Origin: Pelodera strongyloides
Taxonomy: Eukaryota > Nematoda > Chromadorea > Rhabditida > Rhabditidae
Direction: 5' to 3'
DNA: 64,000 bases
NCBI GenBank assembly: GCA_036852015.1
Contig: JAANDG010000017.1
Span: 248,001 to 312,000, forward strand
The notes below the pieces were generated by a model. That model did no database searches and was not told the DNA's origin. It worked only from the letters and a program-made list of their open reading frames with translations. Made by a program: the position numbers and the translations under genes. Each line of letters begins with the position of its first letter. Position 1 is the first letter of the stretch. Positions 38,451-49,400 of the stretch are shown here, piece by piece.

Positions 38451-39196
38451 CCATATTCTTGAGCTTTTGGCTGCGTGCTATGTATGAAATATTTTTTTAC
38501 CCAGTCCTCTTTACTAGGAGCTCTCTTTTCGACGGGTTGTTACACTTAGGTTGTAAACAATGTGTATGTGAAAATTAAATTTTATATTAAATATCTGAAA
38601 GAACCCAAAAATTAATTACTTTAGTTATTGTATTGGTAATGAGTAGCGTAGTTACAGAAACGAATTACTGTATTACTGCATATATTGTGGTTTGAAGACT
38701 TTGAATTTTGAATTTGCTTGCCATTTGCTTACAATTAGCTTAGAAGAGGACTTTTCTTTTCTTTTATGAGTTTAATAGTAAAGGTCCATTGTTCTTTCGA
38801 CACGTTCCGCACATTGATTTTATTTTGTACATAGTGATCGATTTATATAAATAAAAACTTTTGAATTCAGTTTATTGCATGTTCAGCTTCTGAAAATTTA
38901 GCAGATTGATCTAGGAGACAGTCAACTCAACAAATCGTTACTATAAGAAAAGTAAGGCAGTCTTATAAAATAAATAAATAAAGTTTATTGGTGTGTAGGA
39001 AATCTGCGAATGCTGCGGCGCGGAATGTGTTGTGAATTGTGACGTGAAGCACTTCAGCATTGGGACAGCTTTTTTCGTCTGAAAATGAGAATGAGGAGAT
39101 ATGTGGAAGTGCAAATACTTTTTTTATTTTCAGGTTTATGGTACTTCATGTTGGTTACATGCGCCTGCATTATGGCAAATTGGTATGGATTCAGTG

Positions 39197-39369
39197 TTAA
39201 AACGAAATACCGGCCGGTTTTTGCAACGCCTCGTGGACAACTGAATTCTTACGCATTTATGCTAATTTACTCGATTTTTTTTATTCTTATTTATATTCAT
39301 TTGCATAAGCTGCATAGGAATGCTGGTGTACTCAATGTGTTTCAAAAACCAGCCGGTATTTCGCTTTAA
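39197..39369. mobile_element. TTAA element, sub-family B (copy 3)
   Basis: Starts TTAAAACGAAATACCGGCCGG and ends AACCAGCCGGTATTTCGCTTTAA-like sequence at 39369. It is intergenic between spastin and the first TTR-like gene. Confidence 0.75.
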
Positions 39370-39475
39370 ATAGTTAATGTATGTTAATACGAGAGATAAG
39401 AGAATACACGTGCGCACATTCAGCGCTTTGAATTATAAATACAAATATTACAAATGGTATAAAAATTGACTCTGC

Positions 39476-41762
39476 TTACTCTTCGTAAAGATCGTTCATG
39501 GTGAATGTCTGTTCTTTGAAGTCGATCAAAACGTTCTGAATTTGTTTTTTTTTTATTAAAGCGGTATAACAGCTGGTTTTTGAAACGTAAGATGGATCTG
39601 TATTCCACGTACGTATGCAAATAACTGCGCGAGTTTTTATTTGCATACAACGTATGATACCACCATATGTTTCAAAAACCGATCGTTGCGTTATTACGAA
39701 ACAGTGGCGCATAACGAATGAAAACGTGGCCGCCGCTCGATCTTCAAAAATGTGTGAGCCAAGTTGAGGTGGCTCACCCATTTCGGGCCAAATGCATGCT
39801 GCGCACAACTGGTTACGGCGCGCGTGTATGGAGCGCATAAAGTCTTGCAAATTTCATATCGTATTTTTTGTGACAGTTAATTTCCTAAGGACCCTAAGGG
39901 CAATTTCCAAAGCTTAGGCTTAAATGACGGTATTTGCTGATTAACTAATTAACACATTGAAAATGACATACGTGCGTCTTCCCCATGAGCCGCTCATCAA
40001 TCCAAAACAAGTTGGTGAATATTACAGCACAGCGTTCGATATAGGTCTGCAAGTACTTTGTTTTTGCTTTTTGGGTACTTACGTTATATGTAGTATGAGT
40101 AACTTTTGAAGTAGATGTCTACTGGAAGTTGCTGCTCAACATTGTTATGTAAGTTGTTATGCCCCCGGTCCTTATTATCAATGAGTATTCGAGAAGTGCA
40201 CTGAAGTTAACTTATATGACCGTGACACCTTTGAAACCGCCACCAGGCGAGCAATTTGCTCCTGGCCCTAGCCCCTAGACGTCGATCTGGAACTCGTAGC
40301 CTACTGCTCAGGACCTCTGCGGAACATGTCATAAGCAAACATTGAATATATGTAGTTTCTCCCTTGAATAAAGGTGCGTGAAGCGTAAAAGAATTAAAAA
40401 GAATTATTATTTATATTAGTGAAGCGCTAGATCATATTAAAACAAAAAACTCCATTTTCTTGATGTTTCAAAGGTGCAATATAAATTGGGGCGATTGTTC
40501 TCTGTGCTATAGGAAAGATAGGAAAAATCACCATATCACCGGGACAGTAAATTCTAGTTTTGATATACCATTCTTGTATATCGTCCAGGAATCCGTCGTC
40601 GTTGGTTCCTGTTAGGACGCACTGGAAAAGTTTTGGTAACTTGATAGGCTTAGGTTCACTCTTTTGCGAGGCCAGTAAAAACCTAAAAGGCGAGTTTAGG
40701 CTGACACTAACGGTTATCCCTACAATAAGGTTTAGGCTGACACTAAGGTTTAGGCCTACACTAAGGTTTAGGCTGATACTAACGTTTAGACAGATACTAA
40801 GCCTTAGGCCGACTCCTCCAATCGGACTTGAGCCGTGTAAATTTCCTTAGTATCTTTTGAATCCAGCAACAAATCTAAAAGGAAGCTGGGAGATACTGAC
40901 TATATTGCACATAAAAATAGTCCAAATGGTTTGGAGGAGCAAATCTTTCAATTACTCAAATCACTGACCTTATTCATACATCTAGTCACCCCGAAATATT
41001 CATGTTCGCTGAGTAGGTCCCAGTCTCGTAGCTCGGCGGTAACGTCCGTCTAAATAAGCGTCCGAATTCTGATTTACGGTGGTTCTTTTGGCGAAACGAT
41101 ATGCGAAAGTAATTTTCTTGCCTCAATTGTCATGTAGGGGGAAAGTGTATGGGGAAGAGGCGCAGGAAAAGCTAGCGAAACGCTCAGCGAAAATGTTGGC
41201 GCTTCGCTATGCAGATGGGAATGCTATTTCTTAATTTTAGGTTAGGGCTAGCTGTATTTTATCGTCTACCGACATGGTCGGCACATAATATAATGGATCA
41301 ACATAATTTGTGTACAGTAAGGGAAATCCACTATAACGCGTGTCTACCAATATCACGTGTCATACCACGGGAACATCTAAAGTTAAAATATTTGAAGAAA
41401 GTTTCTACCGCAATGCGGCCTCCGGTGCAGTACGGGCGAATTTCCACTTTGAACTGAAAGGAGAATTAAAATTACACAATGCATTATTTGTATTTTCAAT
41501 CCAATTATCCTTTACATAGAAAATGTATCTATGCGGCAAAGTCGACTCCATCTTCTGAGGCTTCCGCGAAAGTACAATCGCGAAAAGATGGCGAGAGCCT
41601 TGCAAAGACTGGGCAATTTGTGCGAGGCGAGATGTAGGCGCACTTAATTCCTTCGCCGCGCATTCGTGTTATATCTATGAAGTAATACGTTAAATATACC
41701 TTAGTCAGCTGGCTTACACCCGCGGAAACTATAGGAATTAACGCTAGAATTAGAAGATTCAT
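39476..41762 (-). CDS. Transthyretin-like (TTR-like) secreted protein, copy 1
   Basis: TTR-like proteins are small secreted beta-sandwich proteins of nematodes, mostly of unknown role. Minus-strand exons: 41762-41700 (signal peptide MNLLILALIPIVSA), 41453-41409, 41049-40969, 40621-40532, 40046-39972, 39535-39476; 414 nt, 137 aa, all phase 0. Features matching the family are VTAELRDWDLL (strand pair with acidic loop), CVLTGTNDDGFLDD before EWYIKTRIYCP, and the C-terminal HNVLIDFKEQTF. Exons 2, 3 and 4 have the same lengths (45, 81, 90) as in the second copy at 46443-49933, and each pair is recognisably similar. If the donor at 40531 is skipped, exon 4 instead stays open to a TAG at 40427. The call of family rests on pattern, not on an alignment. 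Confidence 0.7.
39556..39705. mobile_element. TTAAAGCGGTATAAC element (degenerate)
   Basis: Starts TTAAAGCGGTATAACAGCTG and its right part, GGTTTTTGAAACGTAAG against GTTTCAAAAACC, is inverted. The right TTAA is lost (GCGTTATTACG). It is in the last intron of TTR-like copy 1. Confidence 0.5.
40255..40400 (+). repeat. Dispersed ~150-bp repeat (copy 2)
   Basis: Shares CTCCTGGCCCTAGCCC, CAGGACCTCTGCGGAACATG and CTTGAATAAAGGTGC with 17925-18070. It lies in intron 4 of TTR-like copy 1. Confidence 0.65.
40693..40820 (+). repeat. 18-bp tandem repeat with TTAGGC cores
   Basis: Units like GGTTTAGGCTGACACTAA recur about six times with changes (GGTTTAGGCCTACACTAA, GCTGATACTAACGTTTAGA). TTTAGGC resembles the nematode telomere unit TTAGGC, but the period is 18, not 6. 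It is in intron 3 of TTR-like copy 1. Confidence 0.7.
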
Positions 41763-42589
41763 TTTTTTCAATGAATGTGTATTATGAGTCTTTCTCTTCA
41801 CTCTGTTGTATTGTCAAGTTGATCGTTGCTTTAATTTTTAATATGAGTGCACGTAATACGGTAAGAGAAAGTAATATCGTTCACATTTGTCGATTCTTGC
41901 ATAAATTATCGTTTTTTTACTGAAAACATCATATTGTACTTTTACTTACGGGCGTGTGTATAGTGAAAAGATTAAGTGTACGTGTACAACGAAGATAGCA
42001 AAATAGGAAACAATTTAGGCAGGCTAGTGCGATGTTTATCTTCGGGATGCTAGGTAGATCGATAGGAAATATTACACAAAACAAAGTCTTCTCATATACA
42101 TAGATCCAAGATCCAACTGGTTCTTCACACTTCATACGCGCTGATTGTGAGCCTATTCTAGGACTAGGGTCGATACGTATACATACAGTAGATACGAAGA
42201 TACATCCCCTCAATTACTGCTAATATAAGATGTTTGTTGCTCGGTTCACGCATACACAAAAATACGGGGACAGAAATTCAAATTACTAACACCCTGGTCT
42301 AGTAATATGAAAATCGGAACAACCCAAAAGGTAGTACCCGGAGCCCTAGTTGTTGCACCTGTAGCCTTGCTACAATGTTTCCATGTTTTCTCGTTCACTT
42401 TATATATGTAAAAACCAACCGGCTATCCAATATCACGTAAGCAATACTCCGAATTACTGACGAAAAATAGGCGTATACTTATGACTTTCAGTTCATGTAC
42501 AATTTTGTATAGTTCTTTCCTTTATTAAAAGAAAAGTGTGAAGCGAAAATTCCAACGTTTATGCAACAATATTGTTGCAATATATTCAA

Positions 42590-43167
42590 GTCGTCTTTCA
42601 ATACTTATGAAACGCCTGTAACGTAGATGAAAATCTTTACGAATGAAGACCATACAACATGAGAATATGCTAATTTGAGCTGCGGCACTCTTTTCTATCC
42701 AAAGCGGAACATTTTATTCAAACTTAAAGCGAAATGCTAGCCCCTTTGGAAAATTTGCATATGATAAGCAAATCCTATGTATCCTATGCTAATTTTGTAC
42801 GATTGCCGTGGACGATCGTACAAAATTAGCATAGGATACATGGGATTTGCTTATCATATGCAAATTTTCCGAAGGGGCTAGCATTTCGCTTTAACTTAAA
42901 ACACAGTAACACACAGGGTGCTCGCGCACACTACAGTTACTCTTTTATATAATAAGACGTCTACGCCGCCTGTGGCGTCTTTCCATACTTATGAAACGTC
43001 TGAAATGTAGATGAAAAACTTGTTAATGAAGACAATCAAAATAAGGTCTTTTGCATAATGAGCTTCGATTGCCTCTACACCCTTTTTATACTGCGGAGCA
43101 TTTTATTCAAATTGAACTTCCGTAACGCACAGGTTGCTAGCGCACACTACAGTTACTCTTTTATATA
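42590..43167. repeat. Direct duplication, one copy carrying a TTAA element
   Basis: Copy 1 starts CGTCTTTCAATACTTATGAA at about 42590 and ends with CGCACACTACAGTTACTCTT near 42945. Copy 2 starts CGTCTTTCCATACTTATGAA at about 42979 and ends with the same sequence near 43157. Copy 1 holds element A2 after TTTTATTCAAAC; copy 2 reads TTTTATTCAAATTGAACTTC without it. Confidence 0.75.
42724..42894. mobile_element. TTAA element, sub-family A (copy 2)
   Basis: 171 bp, TTAAAGCGAAATGCTAGCCC to GGGCTAGCATTTCGCTTTAA, nearly identical to 21325-21495 and itself a near-perfect hairpin. Confidence 0.88.
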
Positions 43168-43463
43168 GTAAGAAGATTGCGCGTATTTTGGGGATTCGCA
43201 AGTTTACTTGTGCAAAACTCCTGAAACGTAGGACAACGTTGCAGGCATACAAACAAAATCATGCGGCTTCAAGCGATGCTCCTTCTTTACATTGTACGAT
43301 TGAGAGATCGAAAGCTCACAAACACGTCTCATTTGAAGCACTTTGCGGAAGCGCACATCATCAGGAAAAGTTTAAAATTAGTTCCAGTGAAGCAGCTGGA
43401 ATCGAACCCGACAGCCACCGCTCACCAGTTAGTGCTTTCGCAATTGAACAATGGCAGGGATCG

Positions 43464-43905
43464 TTAAAGGGACACGGTCACCGTTTGGCTCTTATGTATA
43501 CTTTGTGTTTTTATTATCTTCATAATTTATAACGCATAGTTTTGGAAAAATGTTTTGCAAGAAAAGCGGCAACAGCGAGTAAAATGATGACGAAAGATTT
43601 TGCCCTTAAACCAGTACGCACCGTAACCCTAGTAATTGTCCAGCATGTGGCCGTGCTGATAATGACTCGACGAACGTTATTCCACTAATTAATCGGTCGA
43701 ATACCTCGCGGGCATTATAACATTTGGTTTTTTATTGCTAGCTGTGGAGCTTGGATCGGGCGCAACGTTTTTAATCAATGACTTTTCAAACGCTGTTTTC
43801 AGCGTTTTTTGTCGGAATTTTTCCAACATTATGTTTTTCATACTGTGCAGTTAATGAAAACGCAAAGTATATATAAGGGTCAAAACGGTCACCGCGTCCC
43901 TTTAA
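43464..43905. mobile_element. TTAA element, sub-family G
   Basis: Starts TTAAAGGGACACGGTCACCG and ends CGGTCACCGCGTCCCTTTAA. The interior is about 400 bases, with CGCTGTTTTCAGCGTTTTTTG, and is otherwise unlike the other sub-families. Only the ends are inverted. Confidence 0.8.
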
Positions 43906-44088
43906 TCACGATGCTAGAATTGCGATGCAAAAAAGGTTTATTTGACATGCGAAATGTTGTCTTTCGGTTTGAGCACTTCAGCATCGTCCTAGCTCCATCG
44001 AACTGAAAATAAGTTAAAAGTGGAGTTATCGCACAATACAATAGTTTTCATTTATTTTTTATTAATTCCATTCTCTTTACAATAATAA

Positions 44089-44161
44089 AGATGGGGAAAA
44101 ACGTGCATATAATAATAATAATATAAATAATTTATTATATGCACGTTTTTCCCCTTCTTCA
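44089..44161. repeat. Perfect 70-bp hairpin
   Basis: GATGGGGAAAAACGTGCATA is followed by (ATA)n and then TATGCACGTTTTTCCCC. It lies within an AT-rich spacer. It could form a stable RNA hairpin if transcribed. Confidence 0.75.
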
Positions 44162-44169
44162 CAGGAAAG

Positions 44170-44305
44170 TGAAAACCCCGATTTCGCCCCGATCATTTCC
44201 CAAAACCCCGATTTCGCCCCGATCATTTGTCGAAAAACCCCGATTTCGCCCCGATCAAGGCCCGATTTTTTGAGGGACTTGATCGGGGCGAAATCGGGGT
44301 TTTTA
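44170..44305. repeat. CCCCGATTTCGCCCCGATCA array, three direct and one inverted
   Basis: Direct copies start near 44177, 44205 and 44239; the inverted copy TGATCGGGGCGAAATCGGGG lies near 44279-44300. This gives a foldback with a repeated left arm. Confidence 0.8.
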
Positions 44306-44623
44306 GTTTCCCATGAGTAAACGGGAACTACTCAAGGGCAATATTGCTTCACATATGTATAGAGCACGCGCAGCGGTGCAATATAGTTGGCAGCAAGATT
44401 GCACAATTTGAACACAAAATGTCTCAAAGAATAAGTAAAAATTGATGCAGCTCACGTCGATATATAATCCTTAACATAGTACATATTCCCTGTGAAGTTG
44501 ATGACCACTGGCTGAAATTATGAAATTATTGTCTTCACATCAAAACGAAAATCACCATAAGGTTTTTGGGAAAAAAAAAACATCTCGTGACTGTTTCGTG
44601 ACTCGTTCGCGACTATTGCGAAA

Positions 44624-45345
44624 ATGACCTGTCCATGTTCAGGCCATTTTACATGTCAAATGCATACCGTAAACCATGCGAATGACGCGTTTGACATAGT
44701 CCCGCAACGAAAGTGTATCAGATCTAGCAATTGGTTCTTTGAAAGAATTGTTCCTCTTTGGAACCGTATCCTTGCTAACGTTGAGGACTTTGCTTCTGTG
44801 CAAGTTCTCAAGTCAGCGTTGGAACACATTGACTTAAAGCACCTCGGTGCTGACCAAAGTTTTTTGCGGTCACTCAATTGAGAATTCAATTTCAAATTCC
44901 AAATTCCGAGTAGTCATTTTGCCATTGAACTCTCGGACAGAACAATCATGAAACGTACAAGTGCCAGTTCTTTTGAAGGGGGAGCTTGCACTTATGAATT
45001 CAAGTTGATATTTTGTACCCGAGCTAGGTGGAGGGCGACCTCGCTCGTGACCCTTCTATTGATATTTGATGTTGTTGATTGTGATTTGCTTGTGTTACGC
45101 TACTATTGTGACTTCTGTGCTATTGAATTATTTCGGTTACTTTATAATATCATGTATAATAATGGTATTTTTCGATGTATCTACTATTTGTATTCGTAGT
45201 TCTTTTTAATTTAATTTATGTTCCCCGTAAGTAGTAAAGGACTTGAACCCTCTACTCTGTGGGGACCTGGTTATTATTTTCTCGTTTACCTTGTTATTTT
45301 GTACTTGTCGTTTTTATCAATAAACCTTTATTAAAGATCCATACT
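44624..45345 (+). mobile_element. LINE 3' remnant (RT C-terminus plus tail)
   Basis: The 85-codon frame from 44624 to 44881 contains KCIRSSNWFFERIVPLWNRI, a pattern typical of the C-terminal end of non-LTR reverse transcriptase proteins (R...F..R.V..WN.L). It is followed by 450 bases ending with AATAAA at about 45320 and short direct repeats GATCCATACTATTTGAAATA, as in LINE 3' tails. No RT catalytic domain is left. The identification is by pattern only. Confidence 0.5.
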
Positions 45346-45390
45346 ATTTGAAATAGATCCGTACTATTTTGAAATAGATTCATACTAGAT

Positions 45391-45763
45391 GCAAATTCTG
45401 TGGGCAATTGCTGCGGGTCCTTGTCATTGACATTGACTCGAACATGGACAGGCATTTGTCATTTTCGCAAGTGCGAATGGCATACATGGACAGGGCAATT
45501 GAGAACCAAAAAAGGGCTGGATTATGGCCGTGCGTTTGTTGCTTTTTTAAACCATGCGTTTTATTTTATCTGCAAATTCTCTGGGCAATCGCTGCGGGTC
45601 CTTGTCATTGACATTGACTCGAACATGGACAGGCATTTGTCATTTTCGCAAGTGCGAATGGCATACATGGACAGGGCAATTGAGAACCAAAAAAGGGAAA
45701 AAAGGGCTGGATTATGGCCGTGCGTTTGTTGCTTTTTTAAACCATGCGTTTTATTTTATCTAC
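45391..45763. repeat. Direct duplication of ~185 bp
   Basis: Two nearly identical blocks, about 45391-45570 and 45571-45763, each from GCAAATTCT(G/C)TGGGCAAT through CATTGACATTGACTCGAACA to CCATGCGTTTTATTTTATC. The second carries an extra GAAAAAAGG. ORFs across them are shared by-products. Confidence 0.9.
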
Positions 45764-45770
45764 CAAGCCA

Positions 45771-46053
45771 ATGGGGTCTCGATGTATGGCAAAAACAGCG
45801 CATTTTGCTTCCAAGTATCAAATGTGCATCTCGTGTACGATTTTGCATACACCTTTGAAAGTTAGAAAATGCACTATTGATAATACTAGAGGAGGCGAAA
45901 ATGCACAGTTTATGCACGCTCGCAAAAAAATAGTCCTGTGGCGACCGCTGCGGGACTATTTTTTGGCGGTCTGTAGTTGTTCTCGCGTATTGCCAATCTA
46001 CGGTAATTAAAGCCATACTTGGAAACAAAATCCGGCATACATCGAGACCCCAT
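45771..46053. mobile_element. Element with ATGGGGTCTCGATGTATG ends
   Basis: The left end AATGGGGTCTCGATGTATGG and the right end CATACATCGAGACCCCAT are complementary. The interior has inverted pieces (CTCGCAAAAAAATAGTCC...). It is related in form to the TATGGGGTTTCCATGTATG group at 50183, 61499 and 63394. Confidence 0.65.
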
Positions 46054-46442
46054 AAATAAACCCCATTAACACCGTCTTCGTCATTTGTATGATACCGTAG
46101 TTATCGGAGCTAGCGAGCGAAGCGATCTAGCTCTTTTTGGTTATTTGGACTTTTTTGTTGTATATTTTTTTTTCGACATTTTTCAAAAAAATGTCTTCCG
46201 CGGTACTCAAGGTGGACCATTTTTTGCTCGATGTTCCACTGGAAATAATTTTCTGTCAAATTTTTCTTCTGGCAGATACAGACACATAACTTTCTGGCAG
46301 ATACAGACACGGGGAATCTAAAAAAAATAATAACTTTTTTTTGAAGTTATTATTTTTTACATTCTATCAACACAGCTTAGCTTCAAAAAGGACTACATAT
46401 TCCCTATTAGTAATAGTTACAGATTTCTGAGTTTACACTCAC

Positions 46443-49400
46443 ATTCGTCTTTCTCATGTACTTGTTGTCGTACAGTTCTGCGCAGGCTTCAACGTGCTGA
46501 AATGTTCCAAATTTATTTAGAATAAAAAGCAAGCGATCCTTATCAGGCATCTCGCCCATTCAGGTATGTGATTGAACACATTTGGTGATAGGTGGCTGTA
46601 GCTTAGTGGTTAACGCAGTGGACCGGTAATACAAAGACGCTTGGTTCGATTTCCGTTCGTCCAGTGGCCCCAACTTTTCGATCACAGTCAAACAAGCGTG
46701 TATATATGTCTGACTCTTTGCTTGTGTGCGTTCACAAACGAGGCTATACGTTACAGGGTTTTGTTACAAGTAGGGCTTGCGCTCTTGCGTCTCGCACTCG
46801 CAGTCATTGCAATTCGTCATTTTCCTCAAGAATGTAAGGGCGCGTTTAAGATGACCGAAAGAAAGAAAAATCCATTTTCGGCTGTTCAGGATGACCCAAA
46901 AGAAATTTTTTTATACTAAGAGAAATTGAAAAAAAAATACAGTTATTTTTTTTCCGGACATTTTTGAGAGACGGACGTGATAATAAAACGGCTATGCCGC
47001 CTGTGGGGTATCAAATCCTTATTTTTAGTTGGGGATGTTTGCTATTAAAGGGTCAGGCCCATTTCAGGCAACCCCTATTTTTGATCACTCAAATATAGTG
47101 GGCTGAATTTTTTTCCAATTTTCACGATGTTTGGCCAATAAAGCAATTGATAGCATATTATATTGGACAAATGCGATGGAATGTTGTGCATGACTGGCCA
47201 TGGTAAATTGCTGGTAAGTGAATGATGCGCTTGAAGTTTGGAAAAAAATTGCATCCTACCATATTTGAAACGGAGAATCAGATAGAGTTATATAAAATAG
47301 GTGTTACCTGAAATGGGCCTGACCCTTTAAAGCGCGTACTAAAGCACATCTGTGCTAAACGTGGTAGGCACTAGGCACTACTGTGGCTTGGAAGCGTTCG
47401 TTGCTCTACCCAAATTAAGCATAATCAAGGGGAAGAATTACTTTTTTTGTTTGCGTGAACGAAACGAAAAAAAATCTAAAGGCTATAAAACGAGAGCCGG
47501 ATGCCAGCATTGAGCAAGCGAAATCTAATCTTATTTCAATATTTTTCATGATACGTTGCAAATGTTTCACAAAAAAATGCTCACTGTTACTGAACATTGC
47601 AATCCTATACAAACAAGGCAGGACAATTGCCCTTTTTGCATTTCGGCCCGATCAATCCACCACTTTATCACCCAATATCTTCGTGAGTATTGAAATTGAA
47701 CACTACTTTTTCTATATTTTTACTATCCCTTATAGAAAATAATGAAACAAAAAAAAACAGACACAATTTAAGGTGAGCTGATCCCTTTAAAGGGTCAGGC
47801 CCATTTCAAATTATCCCTATTTTTTATGCTTCCATCTGATTCTCCATATCAAATATTGTAGAATGCAATATTTTTCTAATTTTCAAGCGCAAAATTCACA
47901 CGCTATTCTGCAATTTACCATGGCCAGTCATACCCAACTATTTATCGCAGTTGGCACGCCCATTCGTGCTAATTGGCCAGTATCACAATTGCCACGCCCA
48001 ATAGAGCATATTGCCCAATTGGGGCGAAGGGGCGGTGACAACTGCGATAGATAGTTGGGAATGAGTGGTCATGGTAAACAGCAGAATAGTGTGTGAATTT
48101 TGCGCTTGAAAATTAGAAAAATATCGTATCCTACTATATTTGACACGGAGAATCCGGTGGAACCATCAAAAATAGGGGTCATTTGAAATGGGCCTGACCC
48201 TTTAAGTATACGTGAAAAAAAACACGCCTTGCCATTGGGACAGTACACATTCGCTTTGATATACCATTCCTGAGAATCATCCATGGTACCATCGTCGTCA
48301 TCTCCTTTTAGTGTGCACTGGAAAGCTTTGTGTATAAATTTTACAATTAGCCTAGGCTCAGGCTAAGTCCAATTTTTTCACTACATCAATTATTCACCTG
48401 CCTAATGGCCATTGAACCAACGATTAATTGTTTCGTTAGTAAGGCACTCGACTTGGGCTCGAGCATTTCTGGAACTTCGACAAATAACTGAGCCTAATGC
48501 TCAGATACTTATCGTTAAAGGGTCAGGCCCATTTCAAATTACCCCTATTTTTGATGACTCCATCGGATTCTCCGTTTCAAATATAGTAGGCTGAATTTTT
48601 TTCCAATTTTCAGTCGCAATATTCATGCAGTTTTCAGCAATTTACCATGGCCAGTCATACACAACAATCAATCGCAGTTGTCACGCCCATTCGCGCTGAT
48701 TGGCCAATATCGCAATAGCCACGCCCAATAGAGCATATTGCCCAATTAGCGCGGAGGGGCGTGACAACTGCGATATATAGTTGGGTATGACTGGCCATGG
48801 TAAATTGCTGAATACTGCGTGAATTTTGCGACTGAAAATTGGAAAAAAATTCAGCCTACTATATTTGAAACGGAGAATCCGATGGAGTCATCAAAAATAG
48901 GGGTAATTTGAAATGGGCCTGACCCTTTAACTTGAGAACATCCTGCATAGCATAGTATGTATGAGGCTCGGAGAAAAACGGAAGAAACGGTTATTCACTA
49001 CAGCATAGTAACGAAAAAGGGTGTTGTGATAATATAGAGATATTTGCAAAAACACTGACGTTAATCATGCACACAGCCGTTCCGAAGGAATCGTCTGCAG
49101 TAAAGGTATCCCGATCTTTCAGCTCGACGGTAATGTTCTTCTAAAATTTAGATGTATTGGAGGTCGCAGCCGAGTGGTAGCGCTCTCGCTTTTGGCGCGT
49201 GCGCTCCCCGGTTCGACCTCATCCAGTATCCATCTATCATTTCATTTTATTATTACATCATTTATCTGGAACTCGTGGCCTCATGCTTAGGACCTATGCG
49301 ATCATAAGATTTGAAGCACTGTATTGAAATACCTTTAAATAACGGAGACGTATTTCTTACGTAAAAGAATTGTTATTTTTTAGTTATTATGTATTCTAGC

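Larger units (their letters stand above)
38135..39475. other. Spastin 3' flank and intergenic
   Basis: A candidate poly(A) signal AATAAA lies at 38849-38854, with no other strong one nearer the stop. A short GGGCGCATTC...GAATGCGCCC element lies at 38399-38450. AT-rich sequence follows, then TTAA element B3. No exon supported. Confidence 0.45.
41763..44570. other. Intergenic with local duplication and TTAA elements
   Basis: No gene supported. A block at 42590-42957 (with an element inserted) is repeated at 42979-43167. Open plus-strand frames at 43134-43532 lack recognisable domains and run into TTAA element G. A minus-strand open stretch below a TTTTCAG at about 44005 looks weakly exon-like but cannot be linked to anything. 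Confidence 0.4.

Noticed and set aside
43134..43532. 132-codon plus-strand ORF
   Set aside because: It starts in a local duplication and runs into TTAA element G. No domain seen.
43940..44010. Possible minus-strand exon after TTTTCAG near 44005
   Set aside because: Its length and cysteine position do not match TTR-like exon 2, and no flanking exons were found.
45400..45865. Overlapping ORFs rich in W, C and R
   Set aside because: They come from the 185-bp direct duplication, each in several frames. No domain or splice support.
48069..48284. Hybrid protein of TTR-like copy 2 with a TTAA element tail
   Set aside because: Alignment with copy 1 places a splice donor (GC type) before the element, so the element is more likely intronic. 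It is kept as a possible read-through only.
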